From NCBI GenBank assembly GCA_946539175.1, contig CAMNHH010000023.1, positions 1-19,314 of the forward strand: 19,314 nt of DNA, in the 5' to 3' direction. Made by a program: the position numbers and the translations under genes. Below are positions 7,850 through 13,895 of the stretch, piece by piece. Source of the stretch: an uncultured Clostridia bacterium. GTDB lineage: Bacteria; Bacillota; Clostridia; Oscillospirales; Oscillospiraceae. The notes beneath the pieces are model-generated. The model saw only the letters and a list, made by a program, of their open reading frames with translations. It was not told where the DNA came from and ran no database searches. Positions within the stretch are counted from its first letter, which is position 1. Each line of letters begins with the position of its first letter.

Positions 7850-9877
7850 TCAGGAATTGAAATCGCGATAAAGGAAAGTCAGGGCCTCCGCCCGGGTGCA
7901 GTTCTGGTTGGGAGAGAAGCTGTCCGCCCCGGTTCCGGCGGTGATGCCCCGCTCCAGGGCCCAGAGCACCGGCTGATAATAGTAGGCGGCGGGCTGCACG
8001 TCCGCGAAGGGGCAGGGCTCCTCCCCTTCCTCCGCCTGCTCCAGTGCCTTCGGCGCGGGCATTCCCGCCAGCCGCCACAGGAAGGTGACGATCTGGCCCC
8101 GGGTACAGGAATCATTGGGGGAAAAATGGGTCTCGTCGGATCCGGCGGTCAGATCCTTCTCCAGGGCCCACAGCACGGGCTTGTAGTAATAGGCGCTCCG
8201 GGGAACGTCCGTGAAGCTCAGGCTCCGGTCCTCGGGCTCCGGGCTGCCGGAGGCCATCCACAGGAAGGTCAGCACCTGGGCCCGGGTACAGGTCTCATTG
8301 GGGGCGAAGCTGGTCAGAGAGACGCCGCTTGCCACGTTGTTCTCCAGGGCCCAGCAGATGGGCCGGTAGGACCACTGCTCAGGCAGGGGCAGATCCGTCA
8401 GCTTCGTCTTGATCTGCTGCTCCTGGCTGTTGAGATAATAATGGTCAAATTCCAGCGTCAGCTTCGTGTCGGCCTTCAGGCTGCCGCTGAGCTGCAGGGC
8501 GCCCTGGGTGAACATGACGCCGGGCCTCGGGGTCACGTTCCGGATCTCATAGGCGGTTCCGGTGCTGTAGCTGCCGGAGAAGCTGCCGACCCCGGTCCTG
8601 GCGGCCTTGCCGCCGATCCAGACGTCGAAGCTCCCCCATCCGGCGCAGCTGGCCGCGTCGCCGCCGTCCAGCTTCGCCCGCACCGTCAGGCTGTAAGCGG
8701 GTGTTGGCGCGGGCGTCGGGGCCGTGCCCACCGCCGAGGGGGCGGAGAGCAGAAACACGAACCAGGATTTCAGCGTGGACTTGGCGATGGTCTGGCCCCA
8801 GCGGATGACGCAGGTGCCGTCGTAATTGCAGTCCGCGTAGGTGACGGTGTTGCCGCTGACGGCGGTGACGTAGATGGAATGGGCGTATTTGCTGCTGCCG
8901 TACTTGTTGAAGCGGACGATATCCCCCGCCTTCAGGCCGCTGAGACTGGAGGAGGTCCAGAGCTTCTTCCAGCCGTAGGCCTGGCTCAGATTCTGGGGAT
9001 CCCGGCCGCTGGCGTCATAGCCCAGCTTGTCGGCAAAGCCCCAGCACTGATAGGACAGCTCCTTGCCGCCGGGGGCGTAGCCGTTGCAGGTCTGCAGATA
9101 GGTGCCGCAGTAGTTGTTGTGCTTGTAGCAGGCCTGGTTGGTCCAGCCGTTCTGGTTGTTATAGCTCATGCCGGTGCCCCGATTGGGCATATGGTTCCAG
9201 TATTTGCCGTGGGGGAATTTCTGCCTGAGGGCGCTGAGGCTGAGTCCCTGGCGTTCCGCATCCGGGGCCTGGTTTTCCAGGTCAGAGGCGTTGTCGGGCC
9301 GCAGGCTGCAAGCTCCGCTGTTCAGATCCAGACAGCAGACAAGCCCCGGTTCCCGCATATAGCACAGCTGCGCCGCCTCCTCCAGCCAGAAGCTGCTCAC
9401 GCCCCGGGCCAGGGTCCGCTCCCCCGCCCCGGCGCACAGCAGCAGGCTGCCGCCCGTCAGCACGTAGACGCCCGCCTCCGAAACGGAGAAGCACTCCACA
9501 GGCTCCGGGAAGCGGCGGGTCTCCAGCAGCTTCCCGCTCTCCGGGTCCAGGGTCTGCAGCTCCGACCCGACGCTGACCAGCAGCCTTCCCTGCCAGAGCA
9601 GGAGCTGGTCCACCGGATAATCGCTGAGCTGCCGGATGACAAAATCCCCGTCGAACAGCTCTCCCGCGGGCTCCGGGTCCTCCGGCCGGGCCAGCATCAG
9701 AAGGTTCCCCTTCATGCCGTCCACATACCAGCACAGCCCGTCTCCCGGCTGCTCCCGGTCACTGTTGCAAAAGGCGGCGGACTCCCTTCCGGCCGGCTCC
9801 GCCCCCAGGACTGTCATGGGAAGCAGCCCAAGCAGCAGGCAAAGGCAGAACAGCGCGGACACAAATCGCTTGCACAT
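7850..9877 (-). CDS. Secreted SLH-domain protein with CHAP/NlpC-like cysteine amidase core
   Basis: 675 aa from the ATG at 9877, chosen because AGGAGG lies 7 nt upstream and a signal peptide follows (Lys/Arg then hydrophobic stretch, about 1-26). Residues about 45-200 contain short repeated beta-type units (DGKLLET-like turns, VYVLTGGSLLL) that resemble a partial beta-propeller. Residues about 225-380 look like a CHAP/amidase fold: Cys278 in YQCWGFADKL, LKAGDIVRF at 315-323, His333 in YAHSIYV and Asn351 in YADCNYDG as candidate catalytic residues. A Pro/Thr linker and a beta-rich domain (about 395-480) lead to three SLH repeats (about 500-675, each with a PVLWALE-like and a CTRxQxxTFLW-like element). 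It probably sits on the cell wall and cuts peptidoglycan or a peptide substrate. Family is inferred from motifs only. Confidence 0.85.
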   Translation of the reverse strand: MCKRFVSALFCLCLLLGLLPMTVLGAEPAGRESAAFCNSDREQPGDGLCWYVDGMKGNLLMLARPEDPEPAGELFDGDFVIRQLSDYPVDQLLLWQGRLLVSVGSELQTLDPESGKLLETRRFPEPVECFSVSEAGVYVLTGGSLLLCAGAGERTLARGVSSFWLEEAAQLCYMREPGLVCCLDLNSGACSLRPDNASDLENQAPDAERQGLSLSALRQKFPHGKYWNHMPNRGTGMSYNNQNGWTNQACYKHNNYCGTYLQTCNGYAPGGKELSYQCWGFADKLGYDASGRDPQNLSQAYGWKKLWTSSSLSGLKAGDIVRFNKYGSSKYAHSIYVTAVSGNTVTYADCNYDGTCVIRWGQTIAKSTLKSWFVFLLSAPSAVGTAPTPAPTPAYSLTVRAKLDGGDAASCAGWGSFDVWIGGKAARTGVGSFSGSYSTGTAYEIRNVTPRPGVMFTQGALQLSGSLKADTKLTLEFDHYYLNSQEQQIKTKLTDLPLPEQWSYRPICWALENNVASGVSLTSFAPNETCTRAQVLTFLWMASGSPEPEDRSLSFTDVPRSAYYYKPVLWALEKDLTAGSDETHFSPNDSCTRGQIVTFLWRLAGMPAPKALEQAEEGEEPCPFADVQPAAYYYQPVLWALERGITAGTGADSFSPNQNCTRAEALTFLYRDFNS

Positions 9878-9920
9878 TGTGAAGCCTCCTGTCATTTTTA
9901 AAAAAGAACACACCTTTTGT

Positions 9921-9949
9921 ACCATAGCACAGTTGACATAAATTTTCAA
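9921..9949 (-). promoter_or_regulatory. Promoter of the SLH protein gene
   Basis: Minus-strand -35 box TTGAAA (9944-9949), 17-nt spacer and -10 box TATGGT (9921-9926). It would start transcription about 35-40 nt before the ATG at 9877. Match to consensus is 5/6 and 4/6. Confidence 0.6.
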
Positions 9950-9970
9950 GAAAAAAAGTGGAAAAAGCCG

Positions 9971-10001
9971 AAAAAAACACGAAGCCCCACTGGGACGGGG
10001 C
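9971..10001 (-). terminator. Possible terminator upstream of the SLH gene
   Basis: On the minus strand GCCCC (9997-10001) can pair with GGGGC (9984-9988) over an 8-nt loop, and a run of seven T follows six bases later (9971-9977). The stem is short and the T-run is offset, so this is only a candidate for ending transcripts from the hydrolase/glycosylase unit. Confidence 0.35.
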
Positions 10002-10087
10002 GTCGGGCATCATGGGACGGGGACGCGGCGCAAGGGGCCGCAGGGCCGATCGCGGCTCGTCCGGTCCGCCTCCGGGGAGAAATAGAT

Positions 10088-10115
10088 ATACCCGGGGAGC
10101 CTCGTCCCCGGGTAT
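10088..10115 (+). repeat. Perfect 11-bp inverted repeat
   Basis: ATACCCGGGGA (10088-10098) and its exact reverse complement (10105-10115) around a 6-nt loop. The stem is GC-rich but neither side is followed by a T-run, so it is not a standard terminator. It ends 15 nt before a strong ribosome binding site on the plus strand and could be a leader structure or an operator. Function unknown. Confidence 0.6.
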
Positions 10116-10142
10116 TATCAAAGAAGAAAGGAGGAATGAAAA

Positions 10143-10187
10143 ATGAAAACATCTTTTATGGTTTGTATTGTAATGGGTAAATATTAA
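10143..10187 (+). CDS. Possible 14-residue peptide with strong ribosome binding site
   Basis: AAAGGAGG (10127-10134) is followed 8 nt later by ATG (10143), giving MKTSFMVCIVMGKY and a stop. Another ATG (10136) in a different frame lies only 1 nt after the ribosome binding site and gives a 14-residue MKNENIFYGLYCNG; spacing favours the first. I recognise neither peptide and see no clear plus-strand promoter. It could be a leader peptide, a small hydrophobic peptide, or the remains of a deleted gene start. Confidence 0.3.
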   Translation: MKTSFMVCIVMGKY

Positions 10188-10238
10188 AAATGTAAGTCAA
10201 AATTTTTTACAAAAGTATTAAGTTTACATAAATTCAAC

Positions 10239-10262
10239 AAAAATTTTTTCCCGGCGGGAAAA
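10239..10262 (-). terminator. Possible terminator of the hydrolase/glycosylase unit
   Basis: Ten bases after the glycosylase stop, TTTTCCC and GGGAAAA (10246-10262) pair over a 3-nt loop, then AATTTTT follows on the minus strand. Only three G-C pairs support the stem, so efficiency is doubtful. Confidence 0.4.
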
Positions 10263-10272
10263 CTCCTCCGGC

Positions 10273-10752
10273 TCAGACCCGGCGGATCAGCCGCCAGGCC
10301 TCGATCAGCCGTTCCAGGGACCAGGCCGCGTTGGCGGGGCTGGTGGAGGGCAGAACGGCGGCCGGGCGGCCCGTCAGGGGCTCGGCATAGCGGCGGTAGA
10401 GCCTGGCGGCAGTCGTGCCGTTGACGAAGACGGCCCGGATGGGGGCGGCCTCCAAAATCGGTCTCAGGTCGTTGAGCGCCGGGTTCCGGATGGAGGCGTC
10501 AGAGGAGCCCTCGATCTCGCAGGCGGCGATCACGTCCCATAGGGCCGCCCGATGCCGCAGCAGAAAGGCCCGGCGCTCCGGCACCGTGCCGGGAATCGCG
10601 TCCTCGTACACCGCCGCCAGTACCCGCCAGAAGCGGTTCTGGGGGTGGCCGTAAAAGAAGCCCTGCTCCCGGGATTTCACCGAGGGAAAGGAGCCCAGGA
10701 TCAGAATCTCCGAGGCTTCATCGTACACCGGCGGAATGGAATGGATCTGCAT
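10273..10752 (-). CDS. DNA-deoxyinosine glycosylase (uracil-DNA glycosylase superfamily)
   Basis: 159 aa. It matches the hypoxanthine/deoxyinosine DNA glycosylase branch of the uracil-DNA glycosylase superfamily, which removes deaminated adenine from DNA as the first step of base excision repair. The signature LILGSFPSVKSREQGFFYGH (residues 17-36) is followed by PQNRFW with Asn39, the likely active-site residue. FVNG with Asn111 lies mid-protein, and the C-terminal LPSTSPANA (about 134-142) is the DNA-intercalation loop region. Length is typical of this compact family. The ATG at 10752 has GGAGG 5 nt upstream. It follows the hydrolase gene after 18 bp, so the two are probably co-transcribed; no functional link is obvious. 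Confidence 0.85.
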   Translation of the reverse strand: MQIHSIPPVYDEASEILILGSFPSVKSREQGFFYGHPQNRFWRVLAAVYEDAIPGTVPERRAFLLRHRAALWDVIAACEIEGSSDASIRNPALNDLRPILEAAPIRAVFVNGTTAARLYRRYAEPLTGRPAAVLPSTSPANAAWSLERLIEAWRLIRRV

Positions 10753-10770
10753 ATCTGCCTCCGCCGCGCT

Positions 10771-11568
10771 TCAGGCTTCCAGAAAGCGCAGAATCCGCTG
10801 CTTGTAATCCGGGGCGGTGTCAAAGGCCGCGTGACCGTACCCGGCGTACATATAGAGACGGAAGTCCGGCTTTTGCTCCAGCCGCTCCGCGATCTCCATG
10901 GTGGCGTCGGAATCCAGGACCTCGTCCTCCACCACCCCGATGGCCAGCACCGGGCAGCGGAGCCGCTCCAGCTCCGCCGTCAGATCAAAGCCTCTGGTGC
11001 CCCGGGCCAGGATCACAAAGCGGGCCAGCTCCTCCTCCGTCAGGCTCGCGGCGGTGTCCAGAAGCAGCTGCCTGCAGGCTTCAAAGACGGCGGGCGGATA
11101 GACGTCCCGGCCGAAGGCCAGACAGAGTCCCCGCCGGTCCCCGGCCTCCGCCAGCCGGACCCATGCCTCGATGACCCGGTACCGGGCCTCCTCCACCCGG
11201 GCGGAGCTGGAGCCCAGCACCAGCTTTTCCACCAACTCCGGGTGCCGGACCGCGATGCAAAGGGCGATCATGCCCCCCTGGGAGGCGCCGAAGATGCAGA
11301 GCTTCTCCAGGCCCAGCAGGTGGAGGGCCTCGGCTGTGTCCTCCGCCATCTCCGTCACGGGGTATTCCTCCGGCAGATTGCCGCGCCGGTCAAAAACCCA
11401 GATCGTATAGCGATCCTCCAGGGGCCGGTAGGCCTCGGCAATGGCCTCCGCCGCCCCCATGACGCTGCGGAGGCTGAGCCCCGGCAGGATCACCAGGTTT
11501 TTCCCGCCGTATCCGAAGCGGAAATAGTCCATGGTAAAGCGCTCCGTCCTCAGGGTTTCGATTTTCAT
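10771..11568 (-). CDS. Alpha/beta hydrolase
   Basis: 265 aa from the ATG at 11568, chosen for AGGAGG 8 nt upstream. The frame stays open further upstream, through the tRNA terminator, but that part is not protein-like. Standard alpha/beta hydrolase layout: VILPGLSLRS (26-35) for the oxyanion turn, nucleophile elbow GASQGG with Ser96, a helical lid (about 125-195), then LAIGVVEDEVLDSDA with a candidate acid (Asp215 or Asp219/221) and GYGHAAFD with His246. The catalytic triad is therefore complete. The substrate cannot be read from sequence; relatives include esterases and carboxylester or acyl hydrolases. No signal peptide, so it is cytoplasmic. Confidence 0.85.
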   Translation of the reverse strand: MKIETLRTERFTMDYFRFGYGGKNLVILPGLSLRSVMGAAEAIAEAYRPLEDRYTIWVFDRRGNLPEEYPVTEMAEDTAEALHLLGLEKLCIFGASQGGMIALCIAVRHPELVEKLVLGSSSARVEEARYRVIEAWVRLAEAGDRRGLCLAFGRDVYPPAVFEACRQLLLDTAASLTEEELARFVILARGTRGFDLTAELERLRCPVLAIGVVEDEVLDSDATMEIAERLEQKPDFRLYMYAGYGHAAFDTAPDYKQRILRFLEA

Positions 11569-11719
11569 TCCGTTTTCCTCCTTGCCGCTGTTGCCCGGTG
11601 CGGTGCTTTGTCTCGCCGGAAGGCCGCCGGGGCCGCTTGCGCCGGCCCGCGGCGGACCGCTCCGCCAAATCCGGTCTCTGCTCCGCATGGCCCGATGATA
11701 CTGATATTTGAATAATATG

Positions 11720-11741
11720 AAAAAAACAGCCCTGCGGGCTG
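11720..11741 (-). terminator. Terminator after tRNA-Gly
   Basis: On the minus strand CAGCCC (11736-11741) pairs with GGGCTG (11727-11732) over a 3-nt loop, followed directly by seven T (11720-11726). It begins about 10 nt after the tRNA CCA end. Classical intrinsic terminator; some read-through could feed the hydrolase gene, for which I see no separate promoter. Confidence 0.85.
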
Positions 11742-11750
11742 CCTTTTTCA

Positions 11751-11824
11751 TGGAGCGGATAAAGGGAGTCGAACCCTCCTGTTCAGCTTGGGAAGCTGAC
11801 GTTCTACCGATGAACTATATCCGC
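11751..11824 (-). tRNA. tRNA-Gly, anticodon CCC
   Basis: 74-nt tRNA on the minus strand with the CCA end encoded (11751-11753). The acceptor stem is seven perfect pairs (GCGGATA with TATCCGC), discriminator base T. D-arm GTTC/GAAC, anticodon stem TCAGC/GCTGA with the 7-nt loop TTCCCAA, so the anticodon is CCC (11790-11792), reading GGG glycine codons. The T-arm is GAGGG/CCCTT with loop TTCGACT. It has its own promoter and terminator, so it is a single-gene unit. Confidence 0.95.
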
Positions 11825-11843
11825 AACTCTGTTTGTAGAACAG

Positions 11844-11872
11844 ATTATAGCAGATTGCAGAGGAAAATGCAA
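11844..11872 (-). promoter_or_regulatory. Promoter of tRNA-Gly(CCC)
   Basis: Minus-strand -35 box TTGCAT (11867-11872), 17-nt spacer, perfect -10 box TATAAT (11844-11849). Transcription would start near 11837, about a dozen bases before the mature tRNA 5' end at 11824. Confidence 0.75.
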
Positions 11873-11939
11873 CAGGAAATTTGTCGGAAGCGAAAAGTTT
11901 TTTGGAGCCGTGCGCCGCGGGCAGCCAGAGTCTGCCGCC

Positions 11940-12343
11940 CTACGGCTTCTGCGCTCCGACGGCCACGTAGCCGCTGCGCTCCACGATCTCCCGGCCCGCG
12001 GGGGAACGGATGAAATCCAGGAGCTTTGCCACGTTGGGGTTGGTCTCTCCTTTCCGGCTGACGGCGTAAAAGGGGCTGGTCAGCGGATAGTCCCCCGCCC
12101 GGATCTCCTCCCGGCCCGGGTAAACCCCGTCCACAGCCAGCAGCTTCACGCCCTCGGCCCGGACGATGCCGTCCACGTAATAGCGGAAGGAGAAGCCGAC
12201 GGAGGCCCCCAGGAAGGCCAAGGGGCCGTGGGGCGGCCCGCCATGAAGGCCAGGAAGCGGGTCTGGCTGCCGCTGCCCGCGTTGCGCTGCAGGGCGCAAA
12301 TCAGCCGATCCGGGCCGCCCGTTCCCTGCGAGGTTTTGCCGCG
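11940..12343 (-). pseudogene. Decayed PstS-like phosphate-binding protein, C-terminal remnant
   Basis: Remains of a periplasmic-type phosphate ABC transporter binding protein. One frame (about 12241-12343) reads GGPDRLICALQRNAGSGSQT then RFLAFM, the phosphate-binding QRxAGSGSQT region of PstS. A second frame (11940 to about 12215) continues with VGFSFRYYVDGIV, VKLLAVDGVYPGREEIRAGD and YPLTSPFYAV to the end of the protein. The two halves are joined by a frameshift, probably a small deletion, between about 12205 and 12240. The N-terminal half and signal peptide are missing: a stop codon and palindromic repeats begin at 12344. No pst transporter genes are nearby. A sequencing error could explain the frameshift but not the missing start. 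Confidence 0.8.
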
Positions 12344-12369
12344 TCAAACCTGCGGGCGGGTCTGATCCC

Positions 12370-12424
12370 TCGTCCGTGCGGGGTGCAGCGGGCCGATGTG
12401 GGCATCGGCCCCTACGGGCGGGTC
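12370..12424 (+). repeat. 55-bp palindromic repeat, copy A
   Basis: Identical to 12476-12530. Its core is a perfect hairpin: GGGCCGATG (12390-12398), 4-nt loop, CATCGGCCC (12403-12411). The sequence looks like a member of a high-copy extragenic element family; genome-wide copy number cannot be seen from this window. Confidence 0.85.
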
Positions 12425-12475
12425 ACTCCGAGCGAAGCGAGGAATCCGTACCCCCGTCCTCTGATCCCTGCTCCT

Positions 12476-12530
12476 TCGTCCGTGCGGGGTGCAGCGGGCC
12501 GATGTGGGCATCGGCCCCTACGGGCGGGTC
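12476..12530 (+). repeat. 55-bp palindromic repeat, copy B
   Basis: Exact copy of 12370-12424 at a distance of 106 bp, same orientation, with the same 9-bp hairpin core. The flanks differ after 55 bp. Confidence 0.85.
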
Positions 12531-12555
12531 TGATCCCTGATGTCTGATCCCTGAA

Positions 12556-13767
12556 TCAGATCCTCCGGCGGTACAGCCGGGCCAGGCCGCCCTCGGAGGT
12601 CTCCCGGAAGGCCTTGGCGATGTTGATGCCGGTCTGGTACATGGTTTTGACGCACATATCGAAGCTGATGGAGCGGGTCTCATAGAGGAAGTAGGCCAGA
12701 TTCAGGCTGTTCATGGCCCGCATGGCCGCCACGGCGTTGCGCTCGATGCAGGGGATCTGCACAAGACCGCAGATGGGATCACAGGTCAGGCCCAGGTGAT
12801 GCTCCAGAGCGATCTCCGCGGCAAACTCGATCTGGTCCAGGCTCATATCGCAGAGCTCCGCCAGGGCCGCGGAGGCCATGGAGCAGGCCGCGCCGATTTC
12901 CGCCTGGCAGCCGCACTCGGCGCCGGAGACGGAGGCGTTGTGCTTGATCAGAGCGCCGATGATGCCGCCCACCGCCAGGGCGTGGAGAATCTTCTCGTCG
13001 GAATAGCCGTGGTCCTCCTGCATATAGCGGAGCACCGCCGGCAGCACGCCGCAGCTGCCGCAGGTGGGGGCTGTGACGATGGTGCCGTTGTCCGCGTTCT
13101 GCTCCGACACGGCGAAGGCATAGGCGCAGATGATGCGGGTCTCCTTCAGCTGGACCATCTGGTTCCGGGTGGCCTGCTCATAGAGCAGCTTGGCCTTCCG
13201 CTCCAGATGCAGGCCGCCGGGCAGGATGCCCTCGGCGTTGAGGCCGTCGGCAATGGCCCAGCGCATGGCCTTCCAGACCTTGGCCAGATAGGCCCAGATC
13301 TCCTTGCCCTCCGTCATCTCCACGTACTCCCAGATCCGGACCTTCCGCCACTGGCAGAAGCGGATCACCTCCGCCAGGGAGTTTTCCGGATAGACCTCCT
13401 CCTCGTCCTTGCCGGGGGCCCGGCCCTCGATGAGGATGTCGCCGCCGCCCACGGACTGGACCCGCATGCGGGGGCTCTCCACCCCATTCTCCACGGCATA
13501 AAAGTCCAGGGTATTGGGATGGGGCAGATCCGCCGGGAGCTCCTGGGAAAAGACGATCTCCGTGGGGGTGGGGCCCAGCACCTCCTGAAGCACCCGGTCT
13601 GTGCCGTGGCCTACGCCGGTCTTGGCCAGCGAATCGTAGAGCACCACCCGGAAGGACTCCGCCTTAGGGTGCTCTTCCTTGAAAATCCGGGCAGCCCGCT
13701 CCGGTCCCATGGTGTGGGAGGAGGATGGTCCCTTTCCGATTTTGTAAATATCCCGAATGGAGCGCAT
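12556..13767 (-). CDS. sdaA: L-serine dehydratase (L-serine ammonia-lyase), single chain, iron-sulfur
   Basis: 403 aa. It converts L-serine to pyruvate and ammonia with a [4Fe-4S] cluster. The N-terminal beta-domain opens with the signature YKIGKGPSSSHTMGP (8-22). The C-terminal alpha-domain has TAPTCGSCGVLPA (232-244), ECGCQAE (284-290) and TCDPICGLVQIPCIERNA (328-345). By spacing, Cys287, Cys329 and Cys340 correspond to the three cluster ligands of the Legionella enzyme. Both domains are in one chain, unlike the two-gene form of many Firmicutes. It is shorter than the roughly 455-aa E. coli type, and the tail ends GGLARLYRRRI without the near-terminal cysteine of that type. ATG at 13767 has AAGGAGGG 8 nt upstream. 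Oxygen-sensitive enzyme, fitting an anaerobe. Confidence 0.95.
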   Translation of the reverse strand: MRSIRDIYKIGKGPSSSHTMGPERAARIFKEEHPKAESFRVVLYDSLAKTGVGHGTDRVLQEVLGPTPTEIVFSQELPADLPHPNTLDFYAVENGVESPRMRVQSVGGGDILIEGRAPGKDEEEVYPENSLAEVIRFCQWRKVRIWEYVEMTEGKEIWAYLAKVWKAMRWAIADGLNAEGILPGGLHLERKAKLLYEQATRNQMVQLKETRIICAYAFAVSEQNADNGTIVTAPTCGSCGVLPAVLRYMQEDHGYSDEKILHALAVGGIIGALIKHNASVSGAECGCQAEIGAACSMASAALAELCDMSLDQIEFAAEIALEHHLGLTCDPICGLVQIPCIERNAVAAMRAMNSLNLAYFLYETRSISFDMCVKTMYQTGINIAKAFRETSEGGLARLYRRRI

Positions 13768-13803
13768 ATCAAACGCCCTCCTTGCCTCTATAATCTCTAT
13801 TCT

Positions 13804-13831
13804 ATTATATCATTTGCCGGAATGAAATCAA
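13804..13831 (-). promoter_or_regulatory. Promoter of the serine dehydratase gene
   Basis: Minus-strand -35 box TTGATT (13826-13831), 16-nt spacer, perfect -10 box TATAAT (13804-13809). Start near 13797, about 30 nt before the ATG. It lies back to back with the sbcD promoter. Confidence 0.65.
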
Positions 13832-13843
13832 TAGCAAAGTTCC

Positions 13844-13872
13844 TTGCGCGGAAAATAAATCTGTGGTAGAAT
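13844..13872 (+). promoter_or_regulatory. Promoter of sbcDC
   Basis: Plus-strand -35 box TTGCGC (13844-13849), 17-nt spacer, -10 box TAGAAT (13867-13872). Start near 13879, giving a leader of about 17 nt before the sbcD ATG. Weak match at -35. Confidence 0.5.
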
Positions 13873-13895
13873 AGCCTTGAATTGAGGTGCTGCGT

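Larger units (their letters stand above)
9878..10272 (+). other. Gene-poor gap of about 395 bp
   Basis: Between the SLH gene and the DNA glycosylase gene there is no recognisable full-size gene. From the left it holds the SLH promoter, an A-rich patch, a GC-rich island (about 9979-10080) with a possible minus-strand terminator, a perfect 11-bp inverted repeat (10088-10115), a ribosome binding site with a possible 14-residue peptide (10143-10187), and an AT-rich stretch ending in a small terminator-like hairpin (10246-10262). Confidence 0.7.
12344..12555 (+). repeat. Patch of interspersed palindromic repeats
   Basis: About 210 bp of non-coding sequence between the pstS remnant and the serine dehydratase stop. 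It contains two identical 55-bp units, a partial third tail unit (GGGCGGGTCTGATCCCT at 12354-12370), and several copies of TGATCCCT. Between the units is a different element with CGAGCGAAGCGAGGA. The composition looks like accumulated copies of small extragenic repeats. Confidence 0.75.

Noticed and set aside
11569..11751. N-terminal extension of the alpha/beta hydrolase to 11751
   Set aside because: It would run through the tRNA terminator and start beside the tRNA CCA end. The extra residues are basic and not protein-like, and the ATG at 11568 has an ideal ribosome binding site.
12344..12555. CRISPR array
   Set aside because: Only two full repeat copies with an internal palindrome, one intervening stretch and no cas genes; the pattern fits extragenic palindromic repeats.
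12423..12683. Minus-strand frame covering the repeats and the end of the serine dehydratase
   Set aside because: It overlaps the conserved C-terminus of the dehydratase in another frame, and its remainder is repeat-derived, Pro/Ser/Arg-rich sequence.
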